Shown here: positions 1 to 9,001 of the stretch, piece after piece
Position numbering within the stretch: position 1 is the stretch's first letter
Layout of the letters: the number at the start of each line of letters is the position of its first letter
Assembly (NCBI GenBank): GCA_003569165.1
Contig: BGOI01000001.1
Coordinates: 124,001 to 188,000 of the forward strand
Reading direction: 5' to 3'
Source: Opitutia bacterium
GTDB taxonomy: Bacteria; Verrucomicrobiota; Verrucomicrobiia; Opitutales; UBA953
DNA: 64,000 nucleotides
Notes under the pieces: model-generated
Databases searched by the model: none
The model's input: only the letters and a program-made list of their open reading frames with translations
What the model was told of the DNA's origin: nothing
Position numbers and translations under genes: made by a program

Positions 1-1
1 G

Positions 2-439
2 GGCCTGCTCGGCCGCTATGTCGTCCAGCCTCAAGGTGAAGACGCCGTCGCGCGACCCGTCGCCCCGGCCGACCGCATCGAACTCTGGAACACCTTCAAC
101 CTCGTCCTGCGCCGCCTGGCCGAACGCATCCAGCCGGGCAACATCACGACCGAGACCGTCACGGTCTCTGACCGGATGGAGACGATTCTCGCCCGACTCG
201 AGACCGAGGCCACGTTCGCCTTCACCAGTTTGCTGCCCGAACGTCCGACCATCGGTTTCCTCGTGGCGACCTTCCTCGCCTGCCTTGAGTTGGCGCGCCT
301 CGGAAAGCTTAATTTGGAGCAGGATGCCGCCTTCGCGGAGATCAACTGCTCCAAAGCCGAAGCCGCCGCCGTGCCCAACGCCGGCGAAGCCCTCGAAGGT
401 AAGTCGGAGTTCGACGAGCCCGCCGGCGAGGCTAACTGA
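2..439 (+). CDS. scpA: Segregation and condensation protein A, 3' part only
   Basis: This is the C-terminal part of ScpA, the kleisin that bridges the two SMC heads and binds ScpB during chromosome condensation and segregation. The frame is open from base 2, so the gene begins upstream of the window. The piece runs GLLGRYVVQPQG..., then IELWNTFNLVLRRLAERI, then the winged-helix end with VSDRMETILARLE and PTIGFLVATFLACLELARLGKL, which is the typical ScpA C-terminal domain that contacts the SMC cap. The tail after it is acidic and alanine-rich. A scpB partner is not in view. The overlapping longer frame starting at base 18 is out of phase and is not the gene. Confidence 0.88.
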   Translation, partial: GLLGRYVVQPQGEDAVARPVAPADRIELWNTFNLVLRRLAERIQPGNITTETVTVSDRMETILARLETEATFAFTSLLPERPTIGFLVATFLACLELARLGKLNLEQDAAFAEINCSKAEAAAVPNAGEALEGKSEFDEPAGEAN

Positions 440-476
440 GCCGCGGGCTTGAATCCGCCGCCAGTCCGGCCAGACT

Positions 477-728
477 ATGACCATGGCTCGCGCCAAGCGT
501 CCTTCCAACCATCTGCTAGGCATCGGTCTTGATGCCCAGGATAAGCATAAGCGCATCACCCGTGGCGAAGGCTTCAATCTCGTGGGCGGCTCGGAAGATA
601 CGCACGAACGGATGACCGAGACCGTGATTAAGACCTCCGAAGACCTCAGTCGTAAGGGCCGGACCATCGCCGAAGCCCACCCGGAGGAGTTGGCTGACCT
701 GCTCCGCAAGCACGACCGTGGCGCCTGA
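477..728 (+). CDS. Small charged hypothetical protein
   Basis: An 83-residue, highly charged protein (MTMARAKRPSNHLLGIGLDA...) with no signal peptide or membrane segment. I do not recognise a family. It has a GEGFNLVGGSEDTHERM stretch followed by a helical-looking C-terminus rich in K, E and R. A second ATG six bases later (MARAKRPS) is an equally good start. It sits 37 bases after scpA and before a proline-rich membrane protein and thioredoxin, all on the same strand, so it may be in the same transcript. Its codon use matches its neighbours, which supports it being real. Confidence 0.6.
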   Translation: MTMARAKRPSNHLLGIGLDAQDKHKRITRGEGFNLVGGSEDTHERMTETVIKTSEDLSRKGRTIAEAHPEELADLLRKHDRGA

Positions 729-794
729 GCCAAAAAGGAGCCACAGACGGGTTGACTCACCTCTTTCGCAGGATTTGACTGACTCTCCCCAAAA

Positions 795-1139
795 ATGAGC
801 AACGAGCTGCCCCCTCCCCCGCCTCCTCCTCCTCCTCCTGCTGACGGTGACAACTCCGCTGCACAGGCTCCTAAGCTGAAACTCTCCAAGCCGACTGGCT
901 TGGTTCCTCCGCCTCCTCCCGCCACCGACACCGGTGCCGCGATTCCTCCGCCGCCTGCCGCCATCCCGGCTCCGTCTGCGATTCCCGCTCCCGCCGCGGC
1001 TCCGCGTCCGGCCGCTGCTCCGGCCGCCAATCGCAACGTCGGTAATGTCGCCGTCGCGTTTGACGTCCTCGCCCTTGCGGCTTCGCTAGTCGGTGTGGTG
1101 TTTCTGGCGCTCGAACTCTTCGTCAAATCCAAAGGTTAA
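795..1139 (+). CDS. Proline-rich protein with one C-terminal membrane segment
   Basis: A 114-residue protein that begins MSNELPP and continues with a run of ten or more prolines, then alternating Pro/Ala/Ile segments (IPPPPAAIPAPSAIPAPAAAPRP). It ends in a single hydrophobic helix (about residues 86-110, VAFDVLALAASLVGVVFLALELF) and FVKSKG. It is probably a tail- or C-terminally anchored inner-membrane protein with a flexible cytoplasmic arm. The long Pro run at the N-terminus would be expected to need elongation factor P for translation. It lies 9 bases before trxA and is likely co-transcribed. The function is unknown. Confidence 0.65.
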   Translation: MSNELPPPPPPPPPPADGDNSAAQAPKLKLSKPTGLVPPPPPATDTGAAIPPPPAAIPAPSAIPAPAAAPRPAAAPAANRNVGNVAVAFDVLALAASLVGVVFLALELFVKSKG

Positions 1140-1148
1140 GTCTCTTTC

Positions 1149-1478
1149 ATGGCCTCCGATCTCATCCTGAATCTCGATAACACCAACTTCGACGCCACCA
1201 TCAAGGCGTCGACCGTCCCCGTCCTGGTGGACTTCTGGGCCACCTGGTGTGGTCCATGCAAGCAGATCGGCCCCGTGCTCGATCAGCTCGCCACCGAGAT
1301 GAACGGAGCCGTCCAGATCGTGAAGGTCGACGTGGATACCAATCAGGCCCTGGCCCAGCAGCTGGGCGTGAACTCCATCCCTGCCCTTTTCCTTTACAAG
1401 AACGGCGTGGTCGTGGACAAGATGGTCGGTGCTCGCCCGAAGGGTGACATCGCCGCCTTCATCAAGAAGCACTCCTAA
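1149..1478 (+). CDS. trxA: Thioredoxin
   Basis: A 109-residue single-domain thioredoxin, the general cytoplasmic protein disulfide reductase fed by thioredoxin reductase. The active site FWATWCGPCK is at about residues 28-37. The cis-proline motif is NSIPALFLYKNG, and the usual VDVDTNQALAQQLGV segment lies between them. The length is typical for the family and there is no signal peptide. The start ATG follows the preceding gene by 9 bases. A strong intrinsic terminator follows 23 bases after the stop, closing this plus-strand transcript. Confidence 0.95.
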   Translation: MASDLILNLDNTNFDATIKASTVPVLVDFWATWCGPCKQIGPVLDQLATEMNGAVQIVKVDVDTNQALAQQLGVNSIPALFLYKNGVVVDKMVGARPKGDIAAFIKKHS

Positions 1479-1501
1479 GCGACGGGCGAAAGCCCCATAA
1501 G

Positions 1502-1531
1502 AAAGGCCCGGGATGACTCCCGGGCCTTTTT
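1502..1531 (+). terminator. Rho-independent terminator after trxA
   Basis: A GC-rich hairpin, AAGGCCCGGGA-TGAC-TCCCGGGCCTT, is followed by a T run. It lies between the convergent ends of trxA and the respiratory operon. It is nearly symmetric, so it could stop transcription from both sides. Confidence 0.85.
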
Positions 1532-1552
1532 GTTTCCGACTGCGGCGAGACC

Positions 1553-2242
1553 TTACTTGGTCTCGAGCGGGTGCTCCTTCAGGAGGTCGGCAGGGAGATA
1601 CTGGGCACGGTTACCAATGGCCTTACGGACTTCGGCGACCTTGGTATCCATGACCGGCTCGGCGACGTTACCCCAAGCCTGACGAACGTACGTGGCGATA
1701 TGGGCGACCTGCGAGTCCTTGAGGCCAGCGCCGATGTTGGGCATATTTCCGTTATACTTCACGCCGTTGACTTCGATTTCTCCGGCAAAGCCGGCGAGGA
1801 TCGCCTTGATAAGCCGGTCCTCGGAACCGGTGACCCAGACTGATTTGACCAGCGGAGGGAAGGCGCCGGGGACGCCGAGACCAGTCGCCTGGTGGCAGGC
1901 GGCGCAGTTGGCGAGGAAGAGCGTCTGGCCCTTGGCCGCGTCGGGCTCGAAGGCTACCGGACCACCGGCGAGGGAGGCCTTGGGGGCGTTCAGGTCGAAG
2001 GCGCTCGGAGCAAAATTACCCGAGTTCTGGGTGAGGTAGAGGCCGGCCCAGAAGCCGAATCCGCAGAAAAGGAAGACGATGAAGATCGGCGTGAGCGAGA
2101 AGCCCTCGGCCGGCTCGTCCTTATCGCGGGAGAGCTGCGAGTGAACCTCCACGAGGCGTCCGTCGGACGGGCCTTCGGAACCGGCGCCAGAGGGTCCCCG
2201 GCGAGGGCGGTTGTTATCAGGATGACGGTTACGGTCGTTCAT
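1553..2242 (-). CDS. Membrane-anchored monohaem cytochrome c, last gene of the respiratory operon
   Basis: A 229-residue protein with a charged N-terminal cytoplasmic arm, one membrane helix (about residues 52-70, FIVFLFCGFGFWAGLYL) and a C-terminal class I cytochrome c domain on the periplasmic side. The haem site is CAACH at about residues 113-117. A likely axial methionine is in YNGNMPNI. The domain resembles that of the cytochrome encoded at 4252-5010 and the C-terminus of the giant protein at 36271-40602 (shared NGVKYN.NMP and TYVRQ.(F/W)GN patterns). It starts 4 bases after the CcoO-like gene and probably passes electrons from alternative complex III onward. It stands where a dihaem CcoP would be in a cbb3 operon but has only one haem site. 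Confidence 0.85.
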   Translation of the reverse strand: MNDRNRHPDNNRPRRGPSGAGSEGPSDGRLVEVHSQLSRDKDEPAEGFSLTPIFIVFLFCGFGFWAGLYLTQNSGNFAPSAFDLNAPKASLAGGPVAFEPDAAKGQTLFLANCAACHQATGLGVPGAFPPLVKSVWVTGSEDRLIKAILAGFAGEIEVNGVKYNGNMPNIGAGLKDSQVAHIATYVRQAWGNVAEPVMDTKVAEVRKAIGNRAQYLPADLLKEHPLETK

Positions 2243-2246
2243 GGGT

Positions 2247-2774
2247 TCACTGCTTCAGTTTGGCTTCCGGCGAGGAGTAATCCTGACGGAGGGATTGGAG
2301 GTAGGCGGCCAGGGCGATGGCGCGCTCGGTGGCGACTTCCTGCTTCGCACCAGTGTAGAGGAAGTCGAATTGTCCGTCATGCTGGATCGCGGCGTGCACG
2401 CTGCCGACGTCCTTGGCACGGGCGCCATAGTTGGCGAGGTCCGGACCGATGCGGCGTTCGCCGAGGAGGACCGGCTTCTGCAGGACGTAGTCGCGAGCCA
2501 CCGAGGCGCGGACGCCATAACCGCGGGCGATGTCGCTACCCTGCCCGGCCGGACGGACCTGCTGGGTATGGCAGCTGACGCAACCGAGGGAGACATAGAC
2601 CGCGCGTCCCTGGATGGCTAGGCCGGGCTCACGGGACGGGAAGAGCGGGCCACCTTCTTCGGCGGGGGCGGGACCCAGCGAGCCGAGCTGAACCTGGCTG
2701 CTGATGACCAGCACGCCGAAGGGGAAAGCAACGGCGAGGAAGATGCCCGCGAGGAGAGAGTTGAGATTCTTCAT
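2247..2774 (-). CDS. ccoO: CcoO-like monohaem cytochrome c subunit (cbb3 oxidase subunit II family)
   Basis: A 175-residue protein with an N-terminal membrane anchor (residues about 7-25) and a periplasmic haem-c domain of the FixO/CcoO family. The family signature is clear: YVSLGCVSCHTQQVRP, followed by YVLQKPVLLGERRIGPDLANYGAR. True CcoO supplies a methionine ligand from a SKMPAYPW-like loop. Here the corresponding stretch reads HDGQFDFLYTGAKQEV and has no Met, so the sixth haem ligand is unclear. The protein is shorter than standard CcoO (about 200 residues). It lies between the CcoN-like gene and a monohaem cytochrome and presumably forms a complex with them. Confidence 0.85.
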   Translation of the reverse strand: MKNLNSLLAGIFLAVAFPFGVLVISSQVQLGSLGPAPAEEGGPLFPSREPGLAIQGRAVYVSLGCVSCHTQQVRPAGQGSDIARGYGVRASVARDYVLQKPVLLGERRIGPDLANYGARAKDVGSVHAAIQHDGQFDFLYTGAKQEVATERAIALAAYLQSLRQDYSSPEAKLKQ

Positions 2775-2786
2775 GGGGTGTCCGGA

Positions 2787-4231
2787 TTAGTCGTGGCGGC
2801 CAGCAGAAGCCGGCGCAGAAGATTTGAGGATCATGCCGAAAGCGTTGAGCGCGAAGGCAACGTGGCCGACGAGCAGGAGCACCGCGGAGACGCAGAGCAC
2901 GGTATTCCAGGTGGAACCGGCCTTAGCGACCTGCTGGAAGGAAACTGACGCGTCAGCGAGCTGCTTACCGTTCTCCCAACCACCGACGAGCAAGGCGACG
3001 ATCGAAGCGACGGCGCCAAGGGCGGTGGCCCAGAAGTGCACGTGGACGAGTTTGGCGGAGGGCCAGCGCGAGCCGGTGAGGCGAGGCAGCACGAAGTAGG
3101 TGGCACCGAAGAGGACCATCGACGCGAATGAGTAGGTCAGGAGCTGCTCCTGGCCGGCGGCGAAGGACGTGAAGCGGACCACGGCGTTATAACCACGGAA
3201 ACCAAAGACCGTGTTGAGGACGCCGAAGAGAGTGAAAGCGACGGCGCCGAAGCTCACGAAGCGCAGCGTGGTGTCATTCCAAGCCCGGGACCAGCCGCCT
3301 TCGGCGGAAAGCGTGCCGTGAAAGTTGATCGCGGTGATGATCACCGGGATGATCAGCATCGCGCCGGCGACGACGCCGACAGACTGGAGCCAAAGCGGCA
3401 CCGGGGCGCCGATGAGGGCGGCCGGACCGGTCCAACCCGCGAAGAGGATGAACGACCAGAAGGCCACGGGGGCGAGATAGTAACCGCTGATGGTGCGACC
3501 GAGCACCTTCGGCAGGAAGTAATAGACGGCGGCGAGGGCCGAAGCGCCGAACCAAAGCAAGAGGAGGTTCGAGACGAACCAGCTGTGGGCGATGGCTTGG
3601 ACCACGCCCGAAGCCGGCTGCCAGAGGATGAGCAACTGGGCCAGGAGGTAGGTCAACGGGAAGGCGAACGAGGCGGCGACCACGAACCACTGCGAAGCGA
3701 AAGTGTGACCGGTGGGTCGGCGGGCAAAGGCGACGATTGGCCAGAAGCCGGCGAGCAGGAAGGCGACGGCGAGCACCGGGCCGACTTCACGGGGGAATTC
3801 CAGGAGCCCGAAACCCGTCTGGTTACCAGCGAAGATCTGGATCACACCATAAGTGAGGGCGAGGTTCCAGACCGCGCCACCCAGGGTCGCAAGCCAGCCG
3901 TTACGGAGCTCGAAGCGACCGAGCTGCGAGAGCAGCCAGAGATTAAGAGCAAAGAAGGCGTTAAAGCCCCAGCCATAGACGAAGAGGTTATGCTGAGCGG
4001 CGGCGATATGCCCGTAGGTGAGGATTTCGCAGTCGCGGAAAGGGCCGCCAGCGAGCGAGCCTTGCTGCAAGGCGGCGATTACGCCGAGGACCGAAGCTGC
4101 CAGCAGCCAGATCACCGCGGAGATAAGAAGAGAAGGAACGGACCACGGAGCTGAACCTCGGTCCGCGTGACACGCGAGTCGCCTTCGGGGGGACGGCCCT
4201 GCGGGCGGTCGGAACGATTTTCCTGAGTCAT
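2787..4231 (-). CDS. CcoN-like haem-copper oxidase subunit I homologue lacking the metal ligands (one frameshift)
   Basis: A polytopic membrane protein of about 481 residues related to CcoN. The likely start is ATG at 4231 (MTQENRSDRP...). A single-base frameshift near 4120-4135 must be crossed to join VTRTEVQLRGPFLLF to LISAVIWLLAASVLG. CcoN landmarks are kept (YYFLPK, FWSFILFAGWTGP, FGATYFVLP, LVHVHFW). In gapless comparison with remembered Pseudomonas CcoN, the ligands are replaced: low-spin haem His of RPLHTNAV becomes AAQHNL, CuB His of YGHN becomes VSN, WAGPHH becomes WTGPAA, and GHVH becomes GQEQ. The cross-linked Tyr is Ala. I infer a protein without haem b, haem b3 or CuB. It is followed by the CcoO-like gene after 12 bases. 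It could be a structural or electron-relay partner of complex III rather than an oxidase. Confidence 0.85.
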
Positions 4232-4251
4232 CGGTTAAAGTAAGTGGGGGA

Positions 4252-5002
4252 TTATTTGAGGCCGAGCTCGGCAGTGGTCCACATCGCCGTACGACCAGCG
4301 GTAGCCGCACGGACGGCCTTCACCTGGTCGGCGGAAACTGGGTTACCCTTGTTGCCGAAGCTCTGGCGGACGTAAGTCAGCACGTCGGCGATATCGCCGT
4401 CGCTGACTCCGGCCACAGGAGGCATCATGCTGTTGTAGGTCGTGCCTCCAACGGTGATGGGGCCCATCAGGCCTTGGAGGATGAATTTGATCGGGAGCTC
4501 TGGGTTACCCACGGCAATCGGAGCATTGGCGATCGGCGGGAATACGGGGGGCAGGCCCATACCCGTCGGCTGGTGGCAGGCAATGCAGGTGCGGGCGTAG
4601 ACCGCGGCGCCACGCTTCATCTGGTCGTCGGAAGCCTTCACGAAGGGACCAGCCTCAGCCGGAGCGGCGGGAGCGGGTGCAGGAGCTGGGGCGGCGGCGG
4701 CCTGAATCTTGGCGACGACCTTAACGTCGGCGGCGATGAGGGCGGCGGCGTCCTTGACCGGGATGCGATAGGTGCCGTCCGCGTTGCGGCCGGGCTCAGT
4801 AATTAGCGCGAGGCCCTTCTTGGAGTTGTCGGCACGCAGGGTCTTCTGGGCCTGGCGACGATCGGCTGCTTCGTTCGGGGCTTGGCGGACAGCGAGGTAC
4901 GCGTAGGCGGTCACGATCAAAGCGGCCGCGATAAAGCACACGAGGCGCAGCCACGAGGCGATCTGGCCGGGAAGTAGCGGGCGACTCCCGGAGGAAGGTT
5001 GT

Positions 5003-5010
<8 letters not shown>
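4252..5010 (-). CDS. Membrane-anchored monohaem cytochrome c
   Basis: A 252-residue protein. It starts MSEQPSSGSRPLLPGQIASW, has one membrane helix (LRLVCFIAAALIVTAYAYL), a linker with an APAPAPAPAAPAEA run, and a C-terminal cytochrome c domain with CIACH and a downstream MMPP as probable haem ligand loop. The ATG at 5010 overlaps the stop of actF (5003-5005) by 8 bases. The reading frame stays open upstream by chance, so the longer version is not used. Its place right after actF suggests it receives electrons from alternative complex III. The haem domain is a paralogue of the one at 1553-2242. Confidence 0.85.
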
Positions 5011-6277
<1,267 letters not shown>

Positions 6278-6284
6278 GGGCGAA

Positions 6285-6998
6285 TTACTTGATTTGGGCC
6301 TTCACGGCGGCGGGGACGAGTTCGGGCGGGCAGTTCTGCGAGAGCTGCAAAGCGCGCACGTAGGCCACGACAGCCCAGCGCTCCTCGGGGGAAAGCTTGT
6401 CGCCGTAACCCATCATGGTGTTCTTCCCATTGGTAACGACGTCGTAGAGCTGACCGTTCGGATAGGCGCGGATGAGTGAAGTCTGGAGGCTGGCGATCGT
6501 GACGATGGCGACATCGCCTTCGATGGCGGAGCGGACCTTCATGATGCCGTTGCCGTCGCCGGCTTGGCCATGGCAGACGGCGCAGTAGATCTGGTACTTG
6601 GCGCGACCCACGTCCAGAGTGGCTTGGCTGACGTTGTAATCGCTGAGCTTACCATTGGTGAAGCCGAGCGACTTCTCTGGGAAGCCGGAGATAAAGGCGC
6701 CCTTGGCGTCCTTGCCGGTGACGAAGGAAGGATTCTGGGATTCGGCGCGCTGGAAACCAGCGGAGAAGACCTTGGTAGGCTCGAGGCCAGTGCCACGGGC
6801 GACGGTGCCAGCAACGGGCGGACGCGCGTCACGGCCATCGGCGAAGAGAGCGTTCTCTCCCTGGGCCTTGTACTTGTTCTGATAGTCCATGTCGTCGAAG
6901 ACATAGACGGGCGTGTCCTTGGACGTCTTGCCCTGGAAGCCGAGGAAGCTGATCGTGGCAACGACAGCGACGGCGAGGAATGCGAGATAGCGGCTCAT
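6285..6998 (-). CDS. actE: Alternative complex III cytochrome c subunit ActE
   Basis: A 237-residue monohaem cytochrome c of alternative complex III, periplasmic, with an N-terminal hydrophobic segment (MSRYLAFLAVAVVATISFLGF). The ActE signature VYVFDDMDYQNKYKAQGEN lies near the start, PPVAGTVARG in the middle, and the haem site YQIYCAVCHGQAGDGNG near residue 140. MMGYGDKLSPEERWAVVAYVRALQLS provides the usual Met ligand and C-terminal helix. It is 7 bases upstream of actF and 9 bases downstream of actD, in the standard act order. Confidence 0.93.
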   Translation of the reverse strand: MSRYLAFLAVAVVATISFLGFQGKTSKDTPVYVFDDMDYQNKYKAQGENALFADGRDARPPVAGTVARGTGLEPTKVFSAGFQRAESQNPSFVTGKDAKGAFISGFPEKSLGFTNGKLSDYNVSQATLDVGRAKYQIYCAVCHGQAGDGNGIMKVRSAIEGDVAIVTIASLQTSLIRAYPNGQLYDVVTNGKNTMMGYGDKLSPEERWAVVAYVRALQLSQNCPPELVPAAVKAQIK

Positions 6999-7007
6999 GG
7001 GTGCGGA

Positions 7008-7550
7008 TTAGTCGCGGATGACAGTGATCTCCTGGCCGCCGAGCGACTGGAGGAAGTTGCGCGACTCATCGAGATGGAAGTGCGGGTCACGGGCCTCGAG
7101 GACGATCATGAAAGTGTCGTCCGAGATACGGGCGAAGTTCGGGAGGTCGAAGAGCGGGTGATTGTGACGCGGTAGGCGGTTGAAGATGAACTGACCGAAG
7201 AAGGTGCCGAAGGCGGCCAACAGAATCGTGCACTCGTAGATGACGGGGAACGGGAAGATCACGCTCCAGTAGGGCTTACCGCCGACAATCAGCGGGTAGT
7301 CGTAAGAGTTCATGTACCAGGTAAGGAGACAGCCGGTGATGAAGCCAGTGACACCGCCCAGCAGGGTCAGCCGCGGCACGGGGGAGCGAGGCAGGCCCAT
7401 GGCCTGGTCCATGCCGTGGATCGGGAAAGGCGTGTGCACGTCCCAGTTCTTCCAGCCGGCATCGCGCACCTTCTCGGCCGCGTGAAACACGTCGGACACC
7501 TTGCGGAAAGTGCAGGCGACGCCGTGGATGCGTTCGTTACGTTCGTTCAT
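7008..7550 (-). CDS. actD: Alternative complex III subunit ActD (DUF3341)
   Basis: A DUF3341 membrane protein of about 180 residues and the ActD subunit of alternative complex III. The family signature AAEKVRDAGWKNWDVHTPFPIHGMDQAMGL is near the N-terminus, followed by two membrane helices (LTLLGGVTGFITGCLLTWYM and YECTILLAAFGTFFGQFIF) and a ferredoxin-like C-terminal part. I chose ATG 7550 (MNERNERIHGVACTF), where similarity to the family begins. An alternative ATG at 7580 overlaps the actC stop by 11 bases and would add [10 protein letters not shown]. It is co-transcribed with actC and actE. Confidence 0.9.
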   Translation of the reverse strand: MNERNERIHGVACTFRKVSDVFHAAEKVRDAGWKNWDVHTPFPIHGMDQAMGLPRSPVPRLTLLGGVTGFITGCLLTWYMNSYDYPLIVGGKPYWSVIFPFPVIYECTILLAAFGTFFGQFIFNRLPRHNHPLFDLPNFARISDDTFMIVLEARDPHFHLDESRNFLQSLGGQEITVIRD

Positions 7551-7569
7551 GGTCGTTGGTCGGCGGGAA

Positions 7570-8979
7570 TCAGTGGGCATGGGGGTCGGCCTGCGGCGCG
7601 ACCATCTTCAATTCAGCCATCGGAAGCAGCGGAAGGAAGCGGATGAAGAGAAGGAAGAGGACCGAGAAGAAGCCGAAGGTGCCGAAGAACGTGAAGATAT
7701 CGACAATCGTCGGGCTGTAGTAACCCCAGCTGGAAGGCAGGTAGTCGTTGGCAAGCGAGGTGACGGTGATCACGAAGCGCTCGAACCACATGCCGACGTT
7801 GACGAAGAGGCAGATGATCCAGACGAGGGAATGGTTCTCGCGGACCTTCTTGAACCAGAAGAGCTGCGGGGTGATCACGTTACAGGACACCATGATCCAG
7901 TAGGCCCAGGCGTACTGACCGAAGGCGCGGTTCACGAAGGCGAACTTCTCGAAGGCGTTACCCGAGTAGGCCGCGATGAAGAACTCGGTGGCGTACGCGT
8001 AGCCGACCATCGTGCCCGTGGCCAAGATGATCTTACACATGTTATCGATGTGGTACTGATTGATCACGTCATGCAGGCGATAGATCGCGCGCAGGGGTAG
8101 CATCAGGGTCAGCACCATCGCGAAGCCGGAGAAGATGGCGCCGGCGACGAAGTACGGGGGGAAGATGGTGGTGTGCCAGCCGGGGACGTTCGAGACGGCG
8201 AAGTCGAACGAGACGATGGTGTGCACGGAAAGCACGAGCGGGGTCGAAAGGCCCGCGAGGAGCAGGTAAGCCATCTCGAAGTTGGACCACTGGCGGTTGC
8301 CGCCGCGCCAGCCCATGGCCAGCAGGCTGTAGAAGGCCTTGCGCCACCAGGTCGTGGCCCGGTCGCGGATGACGCCGAGGTCCGGGATCATGCCCATGTA
8401 CCAGAAGAGCGTGGAGACGGTGAAGTAGGTCGAGACCGCGAAGACGTCCCACTCGAGCGGGGAGCGGAACTGCGGCCAGATACCGTTCTGATTAGGCAGA
8501 GGCAGGAGCCACCAGCCGAACCAGACGCGACCGACGTGGAAGAGCGGGAAGAGGCCGGCGCAACAGACCGCGAAGATGGTCATGGCCTCGGCGGCGCGGT
8601 TGATGGACGTGCGCCACTTCTGGCGGAGGAGGCAGAGGATCGCCGAGATCAGCGTACCGGCGTGGCCGATGCCGACCCAGAACACGAAGTTGACGATGGC
8701 CCAACCCCAACCCACGGGCGAACGAAGGCCCCAGGTGCCGGTGCCAGTCGCGACGAGGTAGCCGAGACCGATGAACGTGAAGGACGCGACGAACAGCGCG
8801 ACGCCGAACATGATTTTCCACCAGAGAGGCGTCTCTTCCTCGACGATCCCACAAACCTTATCGGTGATCCAGTGGAAGCCGCGGTTGTTGAGAATCAGCG
8901 GGGAGCGCGGGAGCTCGGCTGGGCGAACCTTGTCGAGGATCGCGGGGCGCTCGGAAGAGCTGTCGTGGGCGTGAGCCAT
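7570..8979 (-). CDS. actC: Alternative complex III NrfD-like membrane subunit ActC
   Basis: A 469-residue polytopic protein of the NrfD/PsrC family with about ten membrane helices. In alternative complex III, ActC contributes the menaquinol-binding site facing the iron-sulfur subunit ActB. Visible landmarks are [14 protein letters not shown] near the N-terminus, [23 protein letters not shown], the [17 protein letters not shown] loop, WTYL-like helix pairs and [25 protein letters not shown]. The length and topology match the family. It lies between actB (22 bases upstream) and actD. Confidence 0.93.
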   Translation of the reverse strand: MAHAHDSSSERPAILDKVRPAELPRSPLILNNRGFHWITDKVCGIVEEETPLWWKIMFGVALFVASFTFIGLGYLVATGTGTWGLRSPVGWGWAIVNFVFWVGIGHAGTLISAILCLLRQKWRTSINRAAEAMTIFAVCCAGLFPLFHVGRVWFGWWLLPLPNQNGIWPQFRSPLEWDVFAVSTYFTVSTLFWYMGMIPDLGVIRDRATTWWRKAFYSLLAMGWRGGNRQWSNFEMAYLLLAGLSTPLVLSVHTIVSFDFAVSNVPGWHTTIFPPYFVAGAIFSGFAMVLTLMLPLRAIYRLHDVINQYHIDNMCKIILATGTMVGYAYATEFFIAAYSGNAFEKFAFVNRAFGQYAWAYWIMVSCNVITPQLFWFKKVRENHSLVWIICLFVNVGMWFERFVITVTSLANDYLPSSWGYYSPTIVDIFTFFGTFGFFSVLFLLFIRFLPLLPMAELKMVAPQADPHAH

Positions 8980-9001
8980 GGGACGGGTGGTCGTTTAAGG
9001 A

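Noticed and set aside
2787-4231. Ligand loss in the CcoN-like protein being caused by the frameshift
   Set aside because: The frameshift is near the N-terminus. All ligand positions lie downstream in one continuous frame with good conservation around them, so the shift cannot explain the changes.
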